Source: Mucilaginibacter saanensis (GTDB taxonomy: Bacteria > Bacteroidota > Bacteroidia > Sphingobacteriales > Sphingobacteriaceae). Taken from it: DNA of 64,000 nucleotides. The position numbers and the translations under genes are program-made. The notes beneath the pieces are model-generated. The model made no database searches and was not told the origin of the DNA. It saw nothing but the letters and a program-made list of their open reading frames with translations. The DNA is taken from NCBI RefSeq assembly GCF_014200575.1, contig NZ_JACHBZ010000002.1, positions 496,001 through 560,000 on the forward strand, in the 5' to 3' direction. The stretch's first letter is position 1, and every line of letters begins with the position of its first letter. Positions 54,564 through 63,592 of the stretch are shown here, in pieces.

Positions 54564-55133
54564 ATGACAGCCTTAACTGATCAGGCAGATTACAAAACGG
54601 TAAGTTTTTCACAAACTACCATTACCGAACTGATGATACCCTCATACTCTAACTTCGGAGGGAAGATACACGGGGGGATCTTGCTGTCGCTTATGGATAA
54701 GGTGGCCTATGTATGCGCCGCAAAACATGCCGGTAATTATTGTGTAACAGCATCTATTGATACGGTTGATTTTTTACAGCCGGTTGAGGTGGGTGAGCTG
54801 GTTTCATTAATGGCTTCGGTTAATTATGTTGGCAAAACATCGTTGGTGGTAGGCATTAGGGTGATATCAGAAAATATTAAAAACAGTTCAGTAATGCATA
54901 CCAATACCAGCTATTTTACCATGGTTGCCAAAGACGACCAGAATAAGCCTGCAAAAGTGCCTGGTCTTATTCTTGAAAACCGCGAACAGGTTAGGCGCTT
55001 TATTGAATCGCGCCGCCGTAAAGAAATTAAACAAAGCTATATGAAAGAAGTAGAGCAGATTCAAATGCCCGATAACTACGAACATTGCATAGCGTTGCTG
55101 TTAGGCGAACGTTGTTTGGTAGCGGGGGAGTAG
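54564..55133 (+). CDS. Acyl-CoA thioesterase (hotdog fold)
   Basis: 189 residues. The hotdog core has the GGKIHGGILLSLMDKVAYV active segment followed by FLQPVEVGELVSL. The length is longer than YciA (about 130) because of a charged C-terminal tail (ESRRRKEIKQSYMKEVEQ). It hydrolyses acyl-CoA; chain preference is not visible. A desaturase gene lies downstream, so both may serve lipid balance. Confidence 0.85.
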   Translation: MTALTDQADYKTVSFSQTTITELMIPSYSNFGGKIHGGILLSLMDKVAYVCAAKHAGNYCVTASIDTVDFLQPVEVGELVSLMASVNYVGKTSLVVGIRVISENIKNSSVMHTNTSYFTMVAKDDQNKPAKVPGLILENREQVRRFIESRRRKEIKQSYMKEVEQIQMPDNYEHCIALLLGERCLVAGE

Positions 55134-55519
55134 TATATTTTTACCTCGTTTTCTGCAATGGGATAGCAAAGTTATCTCGTTGTTTTTTTCTGACATTTAT
55201 TTGACATTGGGTAAAATAAATCATCCGGTTTGGAGTTTATGCTGTAGCATGTTAAGTTTAATATGCTTGCTCTTCACAAAATTAACCTGCAAAAAATGGA
55301 AGGACATCACTGTCGCTGATCAAAAAAACGTTCGTCACCCCCAACAAAGTATTTATTCCCACTTATGGCTCAATGGAGTATTCCAAAAAGAGTTTAAGTT
55401 TTAGTAGGGAGTAAAGAATTTCTCACATATATTTATAAAATGACAATTAGGTGATGTTTTTCACTATATTGTGGACAATTTAAACTATTCCCTTTTTAAC
55501 TAAAATCTCCCAAAACTTA
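55134..55519. other. Intergenic region, no gene accepted
   Basis: 386 nt. A 74-codon frame from a TTG at 55180 has no recognisable domain or leader and is not accepted. The last 70 nt are AT-rich and probably hold the desaturase promoter. Confidence 0.4.
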
Positions 55520-56587
55520 ATGGCTTTTTTAAACTCAGTGCTGGAACCACCTTCATACGGCTGGACGGATGAAAATGGCAACCTGGCAAAACCTTCTAAT
55601 GGAACAATTGTAAAAGAATTTTTTTCAAGGTTAAATGTATTTAAGGATAAAAAGAACTGGCTGTCGTTTTTAAGCTGGCTCTTGGTTTTAGCCTTAGTTC
55701 CATTTTTAAGCTTGTTTATTTTCAAATATTTTAGCATTACCGGTTTAATTGTAGCCTTTGTATATAGCATGATTATCATGGGTACGCACGGTACCATCTG
55801 GCATCACCGTTATTGTACTCATGGGGCATATACTTTCAGTAATAAATTCTGGCGCTTTTTTACCCAAAATCTAACGCTTAAGATTATTCCGGAAGAAATA
55901 TACGCCATATCTCATCACGTACATCATGCTTTATCTGACCAACCCGGCGACCCTTATAATGCGCAGGGTGGTTTTATGTATTGCTTTCTGGCCGATGTAA
56001 ATCATCAACCCGTTGCACGTAAAATGAGCGAGGCTGATTATAAACGTTGTATTAATTTAATGAAACATACCGGCATAACCCCCAATTCGTATACACAATA
56101 TCAAAAATGGGGAACGATTGCCAATCCATACCGTACCATAGCAGGTATTATTCTTAACTGGGGCTTTTGGTTCACCGCATTTTATTTATTGGATGGCCCG
56201 GAGTTGGCGTGCGCAGTTTTTGGCTCGGCCGGTATCTGGGCTGTAGGTGTACGTACCTTTAATTATGAAGGTCATGGTAAAGGACAGGATAAACGCCGTG
56301 ATGGTGTTGATCATAACCGCGAGGATATGTCGATTAATCAGCTATGGCCAGGTTATGTTGCCGGAGAATGGCATAATAACCATCACCTGTTTCCTAAAAG
56401 TGCCCGCTCAGGCTTTAAGCCATACCAGTTTGACCTGGCCTGGTGTTATATCAAGTTTTTAAGTATGATAGGTGCAGTAAGTTCATACCGCGATTCCAAG
56501 AAACAATTTTTGCTGGAGTATTGTACAGTACAACCTGCAGTGGTTCCTGTTTCTAAAGAAACTAAAGTGCTGCTTGCAGTTGAATAA
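55520..56587 (+). CDS. Acyl-CoA/fatty-acid desaturase
   Basis: 355 residues. The three histidine boxes of membrane desaturases are present: HRYCTH (96-101) preceded by H90, HHVHH (132-136), and HNNHH near 280. Two pairs of membrane helices are seen (about 50-90 and 205-245). It inserts a double bond, probably delta-9, into acyl chains with iron and oxygen, helping membrane fluidity. It has its own terminator. Confidence 0.93.
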   Translation: MAFLNSVLEPPSYGWTDENGNLAKPSNGTIVKEFFSRLNVFKDKKNWLSFLSWLLVLALVPFLSLFIFKYFSITGLIVAFVYSMIIMGTHGTIWHHRYCTHGAYTFSNKFWRFFTQNLTLKIIPEEIYAISHHVHHALSDQPGDPYNAQGGFMYCFLADVNHQPVARKMSEADYKRCINLMKHTGITPNSYTQYQKWGTIANPYRTIAGIILNWGFWFTAFYLLDGPELACAVFGSAGIWAVGVRTFNYEGHGKGQDKRRDGVDHNREDMSINQLWPGYVAGEWHNNHHLFPKSARSGFKPYQFDLAWCYIKFLSMIGAVSSYRDSKKQFLLEYCTVQPAVVPVSKETKVLLAVE

Positions 56588-56611
56588 TAATTAAACCGTA
56601 AGACTTTTAAG

Positions 56612-56646
56612 AAAGGAGCGAGCGCTTGGCGTATCGCTCCTTTTTT
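56612..56646 (+). terminator. Terminator after the desaturase gene
   Basis: AAAGGAGCGA and TCGCTCCTTT pair with a 12-nt loop, followed by TTTT. Confidence 0.88.
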
Positions 56647-56705
56647 GTTTGGGACCAGTTTAAAAAGAAGGATGAAATGTGCCCGTGTAAAATATATGTT
56701 AATGG

Positions 56706-56723
56706 TAAAATAGTACTATTTTA
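56706..56723. promoter_or_regulatory. Perfect 18-bp palindrome before the sugar-oxidation cluster
   Basis: TAAAATAGTACTATTTTA, 61 nt before the TolB-like ATG. Its AATAGTAC core is shared with the inverted repeat at 47231-47266. Confidence 0.5.
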
Positions 56724-56783
56724 TTTACAAATGTAATTTATAACTTAGTAAACCAATTATAGTGTAACATAAACACCAGAACA

Positions 56784-58313
56784 ATGCGAATTAAAATACT
56801 TTGCCTGTTTTTTTGCTTGTCATATATTGTTTTTGTTAATCAGAAAGCAAATGCGCAAGTGGCTGGTTTGGGGATATTTGATGCACAAACCGATGTAGGG
56901 ATTGTAAAGCATAAAGGCAGCGCATTATATGATGCTAAACTACAACAATACCAGCTGGAGGGTTCCGGTACTAATATATGGGCCACAAGTGATGCTTTCC
57001 ATTTTGTATGGAAACGCATGAAAGGCGATTTTATACTACGAACGAATGCTGCTTTTACAGGCAAGGGTGTTGAAGCGCATCGTAAGGTTGGTTTGATGAT
57101 ACGTACATCGCTCGATTCTAATTCAAAACACGTAAACGCAGTTGTTCATGGCGACGGGTTAACTTCCTTGCAATACCGCAAAACTGTAGGAGGAATAACT
57201 GAAGAACAAAAATCAAGCTTAACCAGTGCCGGCGTTATACAGCTGGAAAGAAAAGGGAATACCTATATTATGTCTGTAGCCCGTAAAGGTGATTTGTTTG
57301 TTAACGAAGAAGTAAGCAATCTTGACCTGGGCGATGAGGTATACGTTGGTATATTTATATGCTCGCACAATGCCGACGTAAGCGAAAAAGCTACGTTTAA
57401 TAATGTACGTATTGTAGTACCCGCGCCTGCAACACTGGTTCCATATAAGCAATACCTGGGCAGCAGTATTGAACTGCTTGATCTGGAAACTCAAAACAGC
57501 AGGGTTATTTATCAGTCGCCAAAATCATTACAGGCTCCAAACTGGATGGGGGATGGTAAAACACTTATTTATAACAGTGAAGGTTCTTTGTATAAATTCA
57601 ATCTTAAAACCAACGAGCCGGTTGTTTTAAATACCGGTTCCGCAAAAAATAACAACAATGATCATGTGCTGTCATTTGATGGCAAAATGCTGGCCATCAG
57701 TAGCGGGGATGGTGGTCCCTCATTGGGATATACCGTATTGGCAAATGGTGGCGAGGCTAAACAAATTACGCCAATTGGCCCAAGTTACATGCACGGGTGG
57801 TCGCCGGATGGTAAGTTTATAGTGTTTTGCGGCGAACGAAATAAGGAGTTTGATGTATACCGTATTCCATCAAATGGTGGCCCTGAAGAAAGGCTTACTA
57901 CCACTCCGGGACTGGATGACGGCCCCGAGTATACTCCTGACGGAAAATATATCTACTTTAATTCTGTACGTAGCGGATTAATGCAGGTTTGGCGTATGAA
58001 AGCCGACGGTAGCGAACAAACCCAGATTACCAATGATGATTATAATAACTGGTTCCCACACATATCTCCTGATGGTAAGTGGATAGAATATATTACTTTC
58101 CTTAAAAATGAAGTTGCTCCCGGCGATCATCCTTTTTACAAACATGTATTTATTAGGGTGATGCCCGTAGATGGTGGTCCGTCAAAAGTGGTAGCCTATT
58201 TGTATGGCGGGCAAGGGACTATCAATACACCTTCCTGGTCGCCAGATAGTAAGCACATTGCATTTGTAAGTAATTCACAATTGTTGTTTCCTGCATTTCC
58301 AATAAGTAAATAA
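56784..58313 (+). CDS. Secreted TolB-like propeller protein with DUF1349-type domain
   Basis: 509 residues with a signal peptide ending near NAQ (25). The first half (about 30-215) looks like a concanavalin-type, DUF1349-like carbohydrate-binding domain (GDFILRTNAAF...VGLMIRTSLD). The second half (about 230-505) carries TolB/PD40 repeats, for example SPDGKFIVFCGERNKEFDVYRIPSNGG. It may bind an oligosaccharide near the outer membrane. It opens the co-directional cluster and lies 17 nt before the isomerase gene. Confidence 0.85.
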   Translation: MRIKILCLFFCLSYIVFVNQKANAQVAGLGIFDAQTDVGIVKHKGSALYDAKLQQYQLEGSGTNIWATSDAFHFVWKRMKGDFILRTNAAFTGKGVEAHRKVGLMIRTSLDSNSKHVNAVVHGDGLTSLQYRKTVGGITEEQKSSLTSAGVIQLERKGNTYIMSVARKGDLFVNEEVSNLDLGDEVYVGIFICSHNADVSEKATFNNVRIVVPAPATLVPYKQYLGSSIELLDLETQNSRVIYQSPKSLQAPNWMGDGKTLIYNSEGSLYKFNLKTNEPVVLNTGSAKNNNNDHVLSFDGKMLAISSGDGGPSLGYTVLANGGEAKQITPIGPSYMHGWSPDGKFIVFCGERNKEFDVYRIPSNGGPEERLTTTPGLDDGPEYTPDGKYIYFNSVRSGLMQVWRMKADGSEQTQITNDDYNNWFPHISPDGKWIEYITFLKNEVAPGDHPFYKHVFIRVMPVDGGPSKVVAYLYGGQGTINTPSWSPDSKHIAFVSNSQLLFPAFPISK

Positions 58314-58330
58314 CCTTAAAACAAAAAAAT

Positions 58331-59245
58331 ATGCAAACCACACGCAGATCATTCTTAAAAACCGGTGCCATAGCTTTAGCCGGAGCAGCCTTATTACCTG
58401 ATAATTTACTGGCTTCAGAAAAAGTGCTTAAACGTGTAGGTGTACAGCTTTATAGTGTGCGCGATGCTATGAAGGCTGATCCGAAAGCGACCCTTAAAAA
58501 GTTGGTTGATGCAGGTTGTACCCATGTAGAACATGCCAATTATATCGACCGCAAGTTTTATGGTTATACAGCTAAAGAGTTTAAAAAAATACTGGCGGAT
58601 CTTGATTTGAAAATGCCAAGCGGGCATACCGTAATGACCGCTAAGGATTGGGATACTACTACAAATGATTTTACCGATAAATGGAAATACACCATTGAAG
58701 ATGCTGCAACGGTAGGGCAAAGATATGTTATAAGTCCCTGGTTAGATGAGGACCTGCGTCATGATACTGATGGGTTAAAACGCTTTATGGAGCAGTTTAA
58801 TAAATGCGGGGAGCTTTGCAAAAAATCCTCAATGAAGTTTGGTTATCATAACCACAATTTCGAGATCAGTACCAAGGTAGGGGATATTACGTTATATGAT
58901 TTTATCATTCAGAATACTGATCCGGCTTTAGTTGCCCAGCAAATGGATATTGGCAATATGTTTAGCACAGGCGGAGTAGCGCTTGATTTTATTGATAAAT
59001 ATCCCGGACGGTTTGAATCATTGCACGTAAAGGACGAAATTAAGGTACCTGTGAAAAGTGACGGTGATGATACCGAAAGTACGATATTGGGCGCCGGTAT
59101 ATTGCCTGTTAAATCCATATTAAAAGCAGCTGATAAAAAAGGGGGCACAACCCTGTTTATTGTAGAACAGGAGTCGTACCAAGGCAAAGATCCCATTGAT
59201 TGTGTAAAAATTGACTTACAAATCATGAAAAAATGGGGTTATTAA
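58331..59245 (+). CDS. Tat-exported sugar isomerase/epimerase-like TIM barrel
   Basis: 304 residues beginning with a Tat-type signal (TRRSFLKTGAIALAGAALL). The AP-endonuclease-2 type TIM barrel starts at RVGVQLYSVRDAM; metal or catalytic residues include FGYHNHNFE, QMDIGNMF, HVKDE and IVEQE. Exported members near GMC or Gfo/Idh/MocA genes are suspected to isomerise or eliminate 3-keto-sugars. It is 17 nt after the TolB-like gene, in the same operon. Confidence 0.9.
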   Translation: MQTTRRSFLKTGAIALAGAALLPDNLLASEKVLKRVGVQLYSVRDAMKADPKATLKKLVDAGCTHVEHANYIDRKFYGYTAKEFKKILADLDLKMPSGHTVMTAKDWDTTTNDFTDKWKYTIEDAATVGQRYVISPWLDEDLRHDTDGLKRFMEQFNKCGELCKKSSMKFGYHNHNFEISTKVGDITLYDFIIQNTDPALVAQQMDIGNMFSTGGVALDFIDKYPGRFESLHVKDEIKVPVKSDGDDTESTILGAGILPVKSILKAADKKGGTTLFIVEQESYQGKDPIDCVKIDLQIMKKWGY

Positions 59246-59418
59246 TATTAATAAGGTATTTTCACGTACAATTAATTTCCTGTTTAACTATTTTAAAGTG
59301 GTTAAAATTATTAAGTTTGAAAACCAATTATAAACCCAAGTATTACTAATAAAATTGACCTGTACCAAACCGTAGTATGGGTTAATTAACAAAATATTGC
59401 TAAAACCATTTACTATTT

Positions 59419-59973
59419 ATGCATAGGCGTACTGTTATAAAGAATCTGGCTTTAATTATTGGAGGGGCCGCGCTATTGCCATCTTGCTTGCAAGAAAAGG
59501 GCAAAGCATCTATTGGTCTTAAAAATGTTGATGTTAGCGCTGATCAGGAAAAACTAATTGGCGATATAGCGGAAACTATCATTCCAAAAACAAATACGCC
59601 GGGTGCTAAGGATTTGCAATTGCATTTATTTGTTTTAAAAATGGTTGATGATTGCTATACCAAAAAAGATCAGCAGGATTTTATGACAGGTATGGGTCAG
59701 TTTAATGATCTTATAAACAAACGTTACGGCCGTGTCTTTGGCGATTGTGATACAAAACAGCGCGAGCAAACACTTTTAAGTATTGAACAGAATAAAGATC
59801 CTAAAATCACTACATATTCTACCGAGTTGAAAATATTTTATGGTATAGTTAAAAACCAAACGATAAATGGCTACACTACCTCTAAATATTTTATGACCAA
59901 ACAAGTGGTTTATGAGTTGGTACCGGGCAGGTATAACGCGTTTTATCCGGTTAAAATGAAGCAAGCAGTATAA
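59419..59973 (+). CDS. Gluconate 2-dehydrogenase subunit 3-family protein
   Basis: 184 residues. A twin-arginine start (MHRRTVIKNLALIIGGAALLPSC) contains a lipobox-like C23. The rest matches the small-subunit pattern (LIGDIAETIIPKTNTPGAKDLQLHLFVLKMVDDCY). Such subunits carry the GMC dehydrogenase through the Tat pathway as a complex; the GMC protein 6 nt downstream has no signal of its own. This is the LacC-like part of a glycoside 3-dehydrogenase by analogy with known lac-type clusters. Confidence 0.88.
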   Translation: MHRRTVIKNLALIIGGAALLPSCLQEKGKASIGLKNVDVSADQEKLIGDIAETIIPKTNTPGAKDLQLHLFVLKMVDDCYTKKDQQDFMTGMGQFNDLINKRYGRVFGDCDTKQREQTLLSIEQNKDPKITTYSTELKIFYGIVKNQTINGYTTSKYFMTKQVVYELVPGRYNAFYPVKMKQAV

Positions 59974-59979
59974 GCAAAT

Positions 59980-61692
59980 ATGGCTAATTTAAATATTGAT
60001 AGCATTAAGGATCGTACTTTTGATGCTATAGTAATTGGTTCGGGAATGAGTGGTGGTTGGGCTGCTAAGGAATTTACAGGAAAAGGACTTAAAACCCTCA
60101 TGTTGGAACGTGGCCGCGATGTAAAACACATTAAAGACTATCCAACTACTAATATGTACCCCTGGGAATTTGAACACCGCGGCGAAATGCCGATGGCTTT
60201 ACAGGAGGCCAATCCCATTGTTAACCGTTGTTATGCTTTTCATGAAGATGCCGCCCACTTTTTTGTAAAAGATAAAGAACATCCTTATGTACAGGATAAG
60301 CCCTTTGACTGGATACGCGGTTATCAGGTAGGCGGCAAGTCTCTGTTATGGGCAAGACAAACCCAGCGCTGGAGCGATTTTGATTTTGAAGGCCCTGCCC
60401 GCGATGGTTTTGCTGTTGACTGGCCAATACGTTATCAAGATATTGCACCGTGGTATAGTTACGTTGAAAAGTTTGCAGGCATATCTGGCAACAAAGATGG
60501 CCTTGATGAACTACCCGATGGCGATTTTTTACCCGCCTTTCCTTTAAATAGCGTGGAGCAGTACTTTAGCAAACATGTTAAAGGTAAATACGGACGGCAT
60601 GTGATCAGCGCCCGTTGCGCACATTTGTCAAAACCAAACCAAATTCATCTGGATCAGGGCAGGGTACAATGCCAGGAGCGCATTCTTTGCCAGCGCGGCT
60701 GTCCGTTTGGTGGCTATTTCAGTGCTAATGCATCAACAATTCCATGGGCATTAAAATCCGGTCATTTAACATTAAGGCCACATTCGGTAGTGCAATCCAT
60801 CATTTATGATGAAACGAAGGGTAAAGCTACCGGTGTACGCATAGTTGACACCAATACTAAAGAAACCATCGAATATTTTGCCCGCATAATTTTTGTAAAT
60901 GCCGCCGCCCTAAATACAAACCTGGTACTGTTAAATTCCACATCGCACAGATTCCCTAACGGGTTAGGTAATGATAGCGGTGTTTTGGGTAAATATGTAG
61001 CTTTCCATAATTACTCAGCGCATATTAGTGCGGAGTATGATGACTTTAAAGAATGGACTACCGATGGTCGTAATCCGGCCGGTGGTGGATACATTCCTCG
61101 CTTCCGGAATTTACGCAAGCAGGAAACTGATTTCTTACGCGGTTATGCCTCCGGCTTTAGTGCTTACAGAGGTCAAAACCGCAGCTGGGATGGCGTTGGC
61201 AGCAGCCTTAAGGAAAATCTGGTAAAGGATGATCTTGGCCCGTGGTCAGTTGGCTCGCACATGATGGGCGAAACTATACCCAAAGAAGCCAGCTACGTAG
61301 CGCTTGATGCCAAACAAAAGGACGACTGGGGTGTGCCGTTGTTAAAAATCTCTATGGATTATGATGACAACGATGCGAAGATGAAGAAGGATTATATTGA
61401 TCAGTTAACGGAAATGTTTACCAGTGCAGGCTTTGCCAATATTAAGGCGAGCAGTGATCATAGAGCCCCAGGACTGGATATACATGAAATGGGAGGCGCG
61501 CGCATGGGTAACGATCCTAAAACATCGGTACTAAATAAGTGGAATCAGCTACATGCAGTTAACAATGTCTTTGTAACCGATGGCGCATGTATGACATCGA
61601 CATCATGCCAAAACCCATCCTTAACCTATATGGCCTTAACCGCAAGGGCGGTTGATTATGCAGTAGGTGAGATGAATAAAGGCAATATATAA
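59980..61692 (+). CDS. GMC-family oxidoreductase, glycoside 3-dehydrogenase-like
   Basis: 570 residues. FAD-binding fold starts at DAIVIGSGMSGGWAAKE. A cysteine-rich stretch CQERILCQRGCPFG lies near 225-240. The C-terminal GMC part has HEMGGARMG, then TDGACMTSTSCQNPSLTYMALTARA. With the subunit-3 protein and a cytochrome c it resembles LacA, which oxidises C3 of sugars and glycosides. No signal peptide, so it is probably exported with the neighbouring Tat protein. It is paralogous to the next gene. Confidence 0.92.
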   Translation: MANLNIDSIKDRTFDAIVIGSGMSGGWAAKEFTGKGLKTLMLERGRDVKHIKDYPTTNMYPWEFEHRGEMPMALQEANPIVNRCYAFHEDAAHFFVKDKEHPYVQDKPFDWIRGYQVGGKSLLWARQTQRWSDFDFEGPARDGFAVDWPIRYQDIAPWYSYVEKFAGISGNKDGLDELPDGDFLPAFPLNSVEQYFSKHVKGKYGRHVISARCAHLSKPNQIHLDQGRVQCQERILCQRGCPFGGYFSANASTIPWALKSGHLTLRPHSVVQSIIYDETKGKATGVRIVDTNTKETIEYFARIIFVNAAALNTNLVLLNSTSHRFPNGLGNDSGVLGKYVAFHNYSAHISAEYDDFKEWTTDGRNPAGGGYIPRFRNLRKQETDFLRGYASGFSAYRGQNRSWDGVGSSLKENLVKDDLGPWSVGSHMMGETIPKEASYVALDAKQKDDWGVPLLKISMDYDDNDAKMKKDYIDQLTEMFTSAGFANIKASSDHRAPGLDIHEMGGARMGNDPKTSVLNKWNQLHAVNNVFVTDGACMTSTSCQNPSLTYMALTARAVDYAVGEMNKGNI

Positions 61693-61884
61693 TAAGGTAA
61701 AGGCGTCGGCCATTACCAGTTGACAGGTAACAAATAGCAGTAAATTACACATTGTAAACAGAATCTGCAACTGCTAAATGAGATGGTGTAAAAAAAACAC
61801 AATGAAAATATTTGTAAAATAATTTTTATTCATACATTTAACGGAATAACCAAGTACTAAACAAATTTATTTAACCGAATATAT

Positions 61885-63564
61885 ATGTCTGCAAACACTT
61901 ATGACGCTATAGTCATTGGCTCAGGAATTTCGGGCGGATGGGCTGCCAAGGAACTTACAGAAAAAGGTTTAAAAACCATCATGTTGGAACGTGGTCGTAA
62001 TATCGAGCATATTAAAGATTATGTGAACGCTAACAAAGACCCCTGGGAATTTCCGCACAGGGGAGGTCGTACTCAAAAAATGATTGACGATTATCCTGTG
62101 TTAAAACGCGATTATCCATTAAACGAAACCAATCTTGATTATTGGGCAAGCGATAAGGATAGTCCTTACACGGAGGTCAAAAGATTTGACTGGTTCAGAG
62201 GATATCATGTTGGTGGTCGCTCATTAATGTGGGGCAGGCAATCATACCGTTGGGCTGATGTTGATTTTGAAGCCAACTTAAAGGATGGTATTGCTGTTGA
62301 CTGGCCTATACGTTATAAAGATGTTGCACCATGGTACAGCTATGCTGAGAAATTTGCAGGTATATCCGGTAATAAAGACGGTTTAGCCATTTTACCTGAC
62401 GGCGATTTTATGCCGCCAATGGAAATGAACTGCGTTGAAAAAGACGTAGCCAAAAGATTAAAAGATCATTATAAAGAAGCACGGGATATGATCATTGGCC
62501 GCACAGCCAATATCACCGTGCCGCATAACAACCGTACTAATTGCCAGTATCGTAACAAATGTTGGTTGGGTTGTCCGTTCGGTGCCTATTTCAGTACACA
62601 ATCGGCTACTTTACCTGCCGCTATGGCTACGGGTAACTTAACCGTTCGTCCATGGTCAATCGTAACAAAAATTTTGTATGATAAGGATACCAAAAAAGCC
62701 AAAGGTGTTGAGGTATTAGATGCAGAAACCAACCAGACCTATGAGTACTTTGCAAAAATTGTATTTGTTAATGCCTCTACCATTAATTCAGCCTGGATCT
62801 TAATGAACTCGGCAACTGATGTTTGGGATGGCGGTTTAGGCAGCAGCAGTGGTGAATTGGGCCATAATCTGATGGATCACCATTTAGGTGTTGGTGCATC
62901 TGGCAGATACGAAGGCTTTGAAGATAAGTACTATTTCGGACGCCGGGCAAATGGATTTTACATTCCCCGTTTTGCTAATCTTGGCGGCGATAAACGCGAT
63001 TTTATACGTGGTTTTGGTTATCAGGGTGGTGCAAACCGCGAAGGATGGAGCAGGGATATTGCTGAATTAAACATCGGTGGTGCCTTTAAAGACGCTTTAA
63101 CTGAGCCGGGTTCATGGTCTGTTGGTATGGGTGGTTTTGGCGAAACACTACCTTATCATGATAATAAAGTTACCATTGATAAAACCAAGAAAGATAAATG
63201 GGGCCTTCCGGTTGTTGCTATTGATGCCGAACTGAAAGACAATGAGAAAAAGATGCGTATTGCTATGGAAAACGAAGGAAAAGCAATGTTGGAAGCGGCA
63301 GGTGTTAAGGATGTGCAAACGCATAGCAGCAATCCATTTTTGGGTCGTGGTATTCACGAAATGGGAACCGCACGTATGGGCCGTGATCCAAAAACATCCG
63401 TATTGAACCAGTGGAATCAGGTTTGGGATGCTAAAAACGTATTTGTTACCGATGGATCATTCATGGTATCATCAGCATGTCAGAACCCCTCACTTACTTA
63501 TATGGCTATGACGGCACGTGCAGCAAACTATGCTGTTGAAGCTTTAAAAAAGAATGAGATCTAA
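61885..63564 (+). CDS. GMC-family oxidoreductase, second paralogue
   Basis: 559 residues, clearly related to the previous GMC protein along its whole length: shared RGYHVGG/RGYQVGG, YAEKFAGISGNKDGL, CPFGAYFSTQSATLP, and HEMGTARMGRDPKTSVLNQWNQ. It has a GMC core but also lacks a signal peptide, and it has no small-subunit gene of its own. It may share the subunit-3 partner with its paralogue or have a different one elsewhere. It is 28 nt upstream of the partial Gfo/Idh/MocA gene and probably co-transcribed with it. Confidence 0.92.
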   Translation: MSANTYDAIVIGSGISGGWAAKELTEKGLKTIMLERGRNIEHIKDYVNANKDPWEFPHRGGRTQKMIDDYPVLKRDYPLNETNLDYWASDKDSPYTEVKRFDWFRGYHVGGRSLMWGRQSYRWADVDFEANLKDGIAVDWPIRYKDVAPWYSYAEKFAGISGNKDGLAILPDGDFMPPMEMNCVEKDVAKRLKDHYKEARDMIIGRTANITVPHNNRTNCQYRNKCWLGCPFGAYFSTQSATLPAAMATGNLTVRPWSIVTKILYDKDTKKAKGVEVLDAETNQTYEYFAKIVFVNASTINSAWILMNSATDVWDGGLGSSSGELGHNLMDHHLGVGASGRYEGFEDKYYFGRRANGFYIPRFANLGGDKRDFIRGFGYQGGANREGWSRDIAELNIGGAFKDALTEPGSWSVGMGGFGETLPYHDNKVTIDKTKKDKWGLPVVAIDAELKDNEKKMRIAMENEGKAMLEAAGVKDVQTHSSNPFLGRGIHEMGTARMGRDPKTSVLNQWNQVWDAKNVFVTDGSFMVSSACQNPSLTYMAMTARAANYAVEALKKNEI

Positions 63565-63592
63565 TTCAAAAGACATCAAATAAAAAACACCT

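Noticed and set aside
55180..55404. 74-codon frame from a TTG with a hydrophobic middle
   Set aside because: No promoter box, SD or family pattern, odd composition, and no leader typical of secreted proteins; probably chance.
56784..58313. TolB of the Tol-Pal system
   Set aside because: The propeller repeats are TolB-like, but there is an added N-terminal binding domain and no tolQRA or pal genes nearby; the sugar-gene context fits better.
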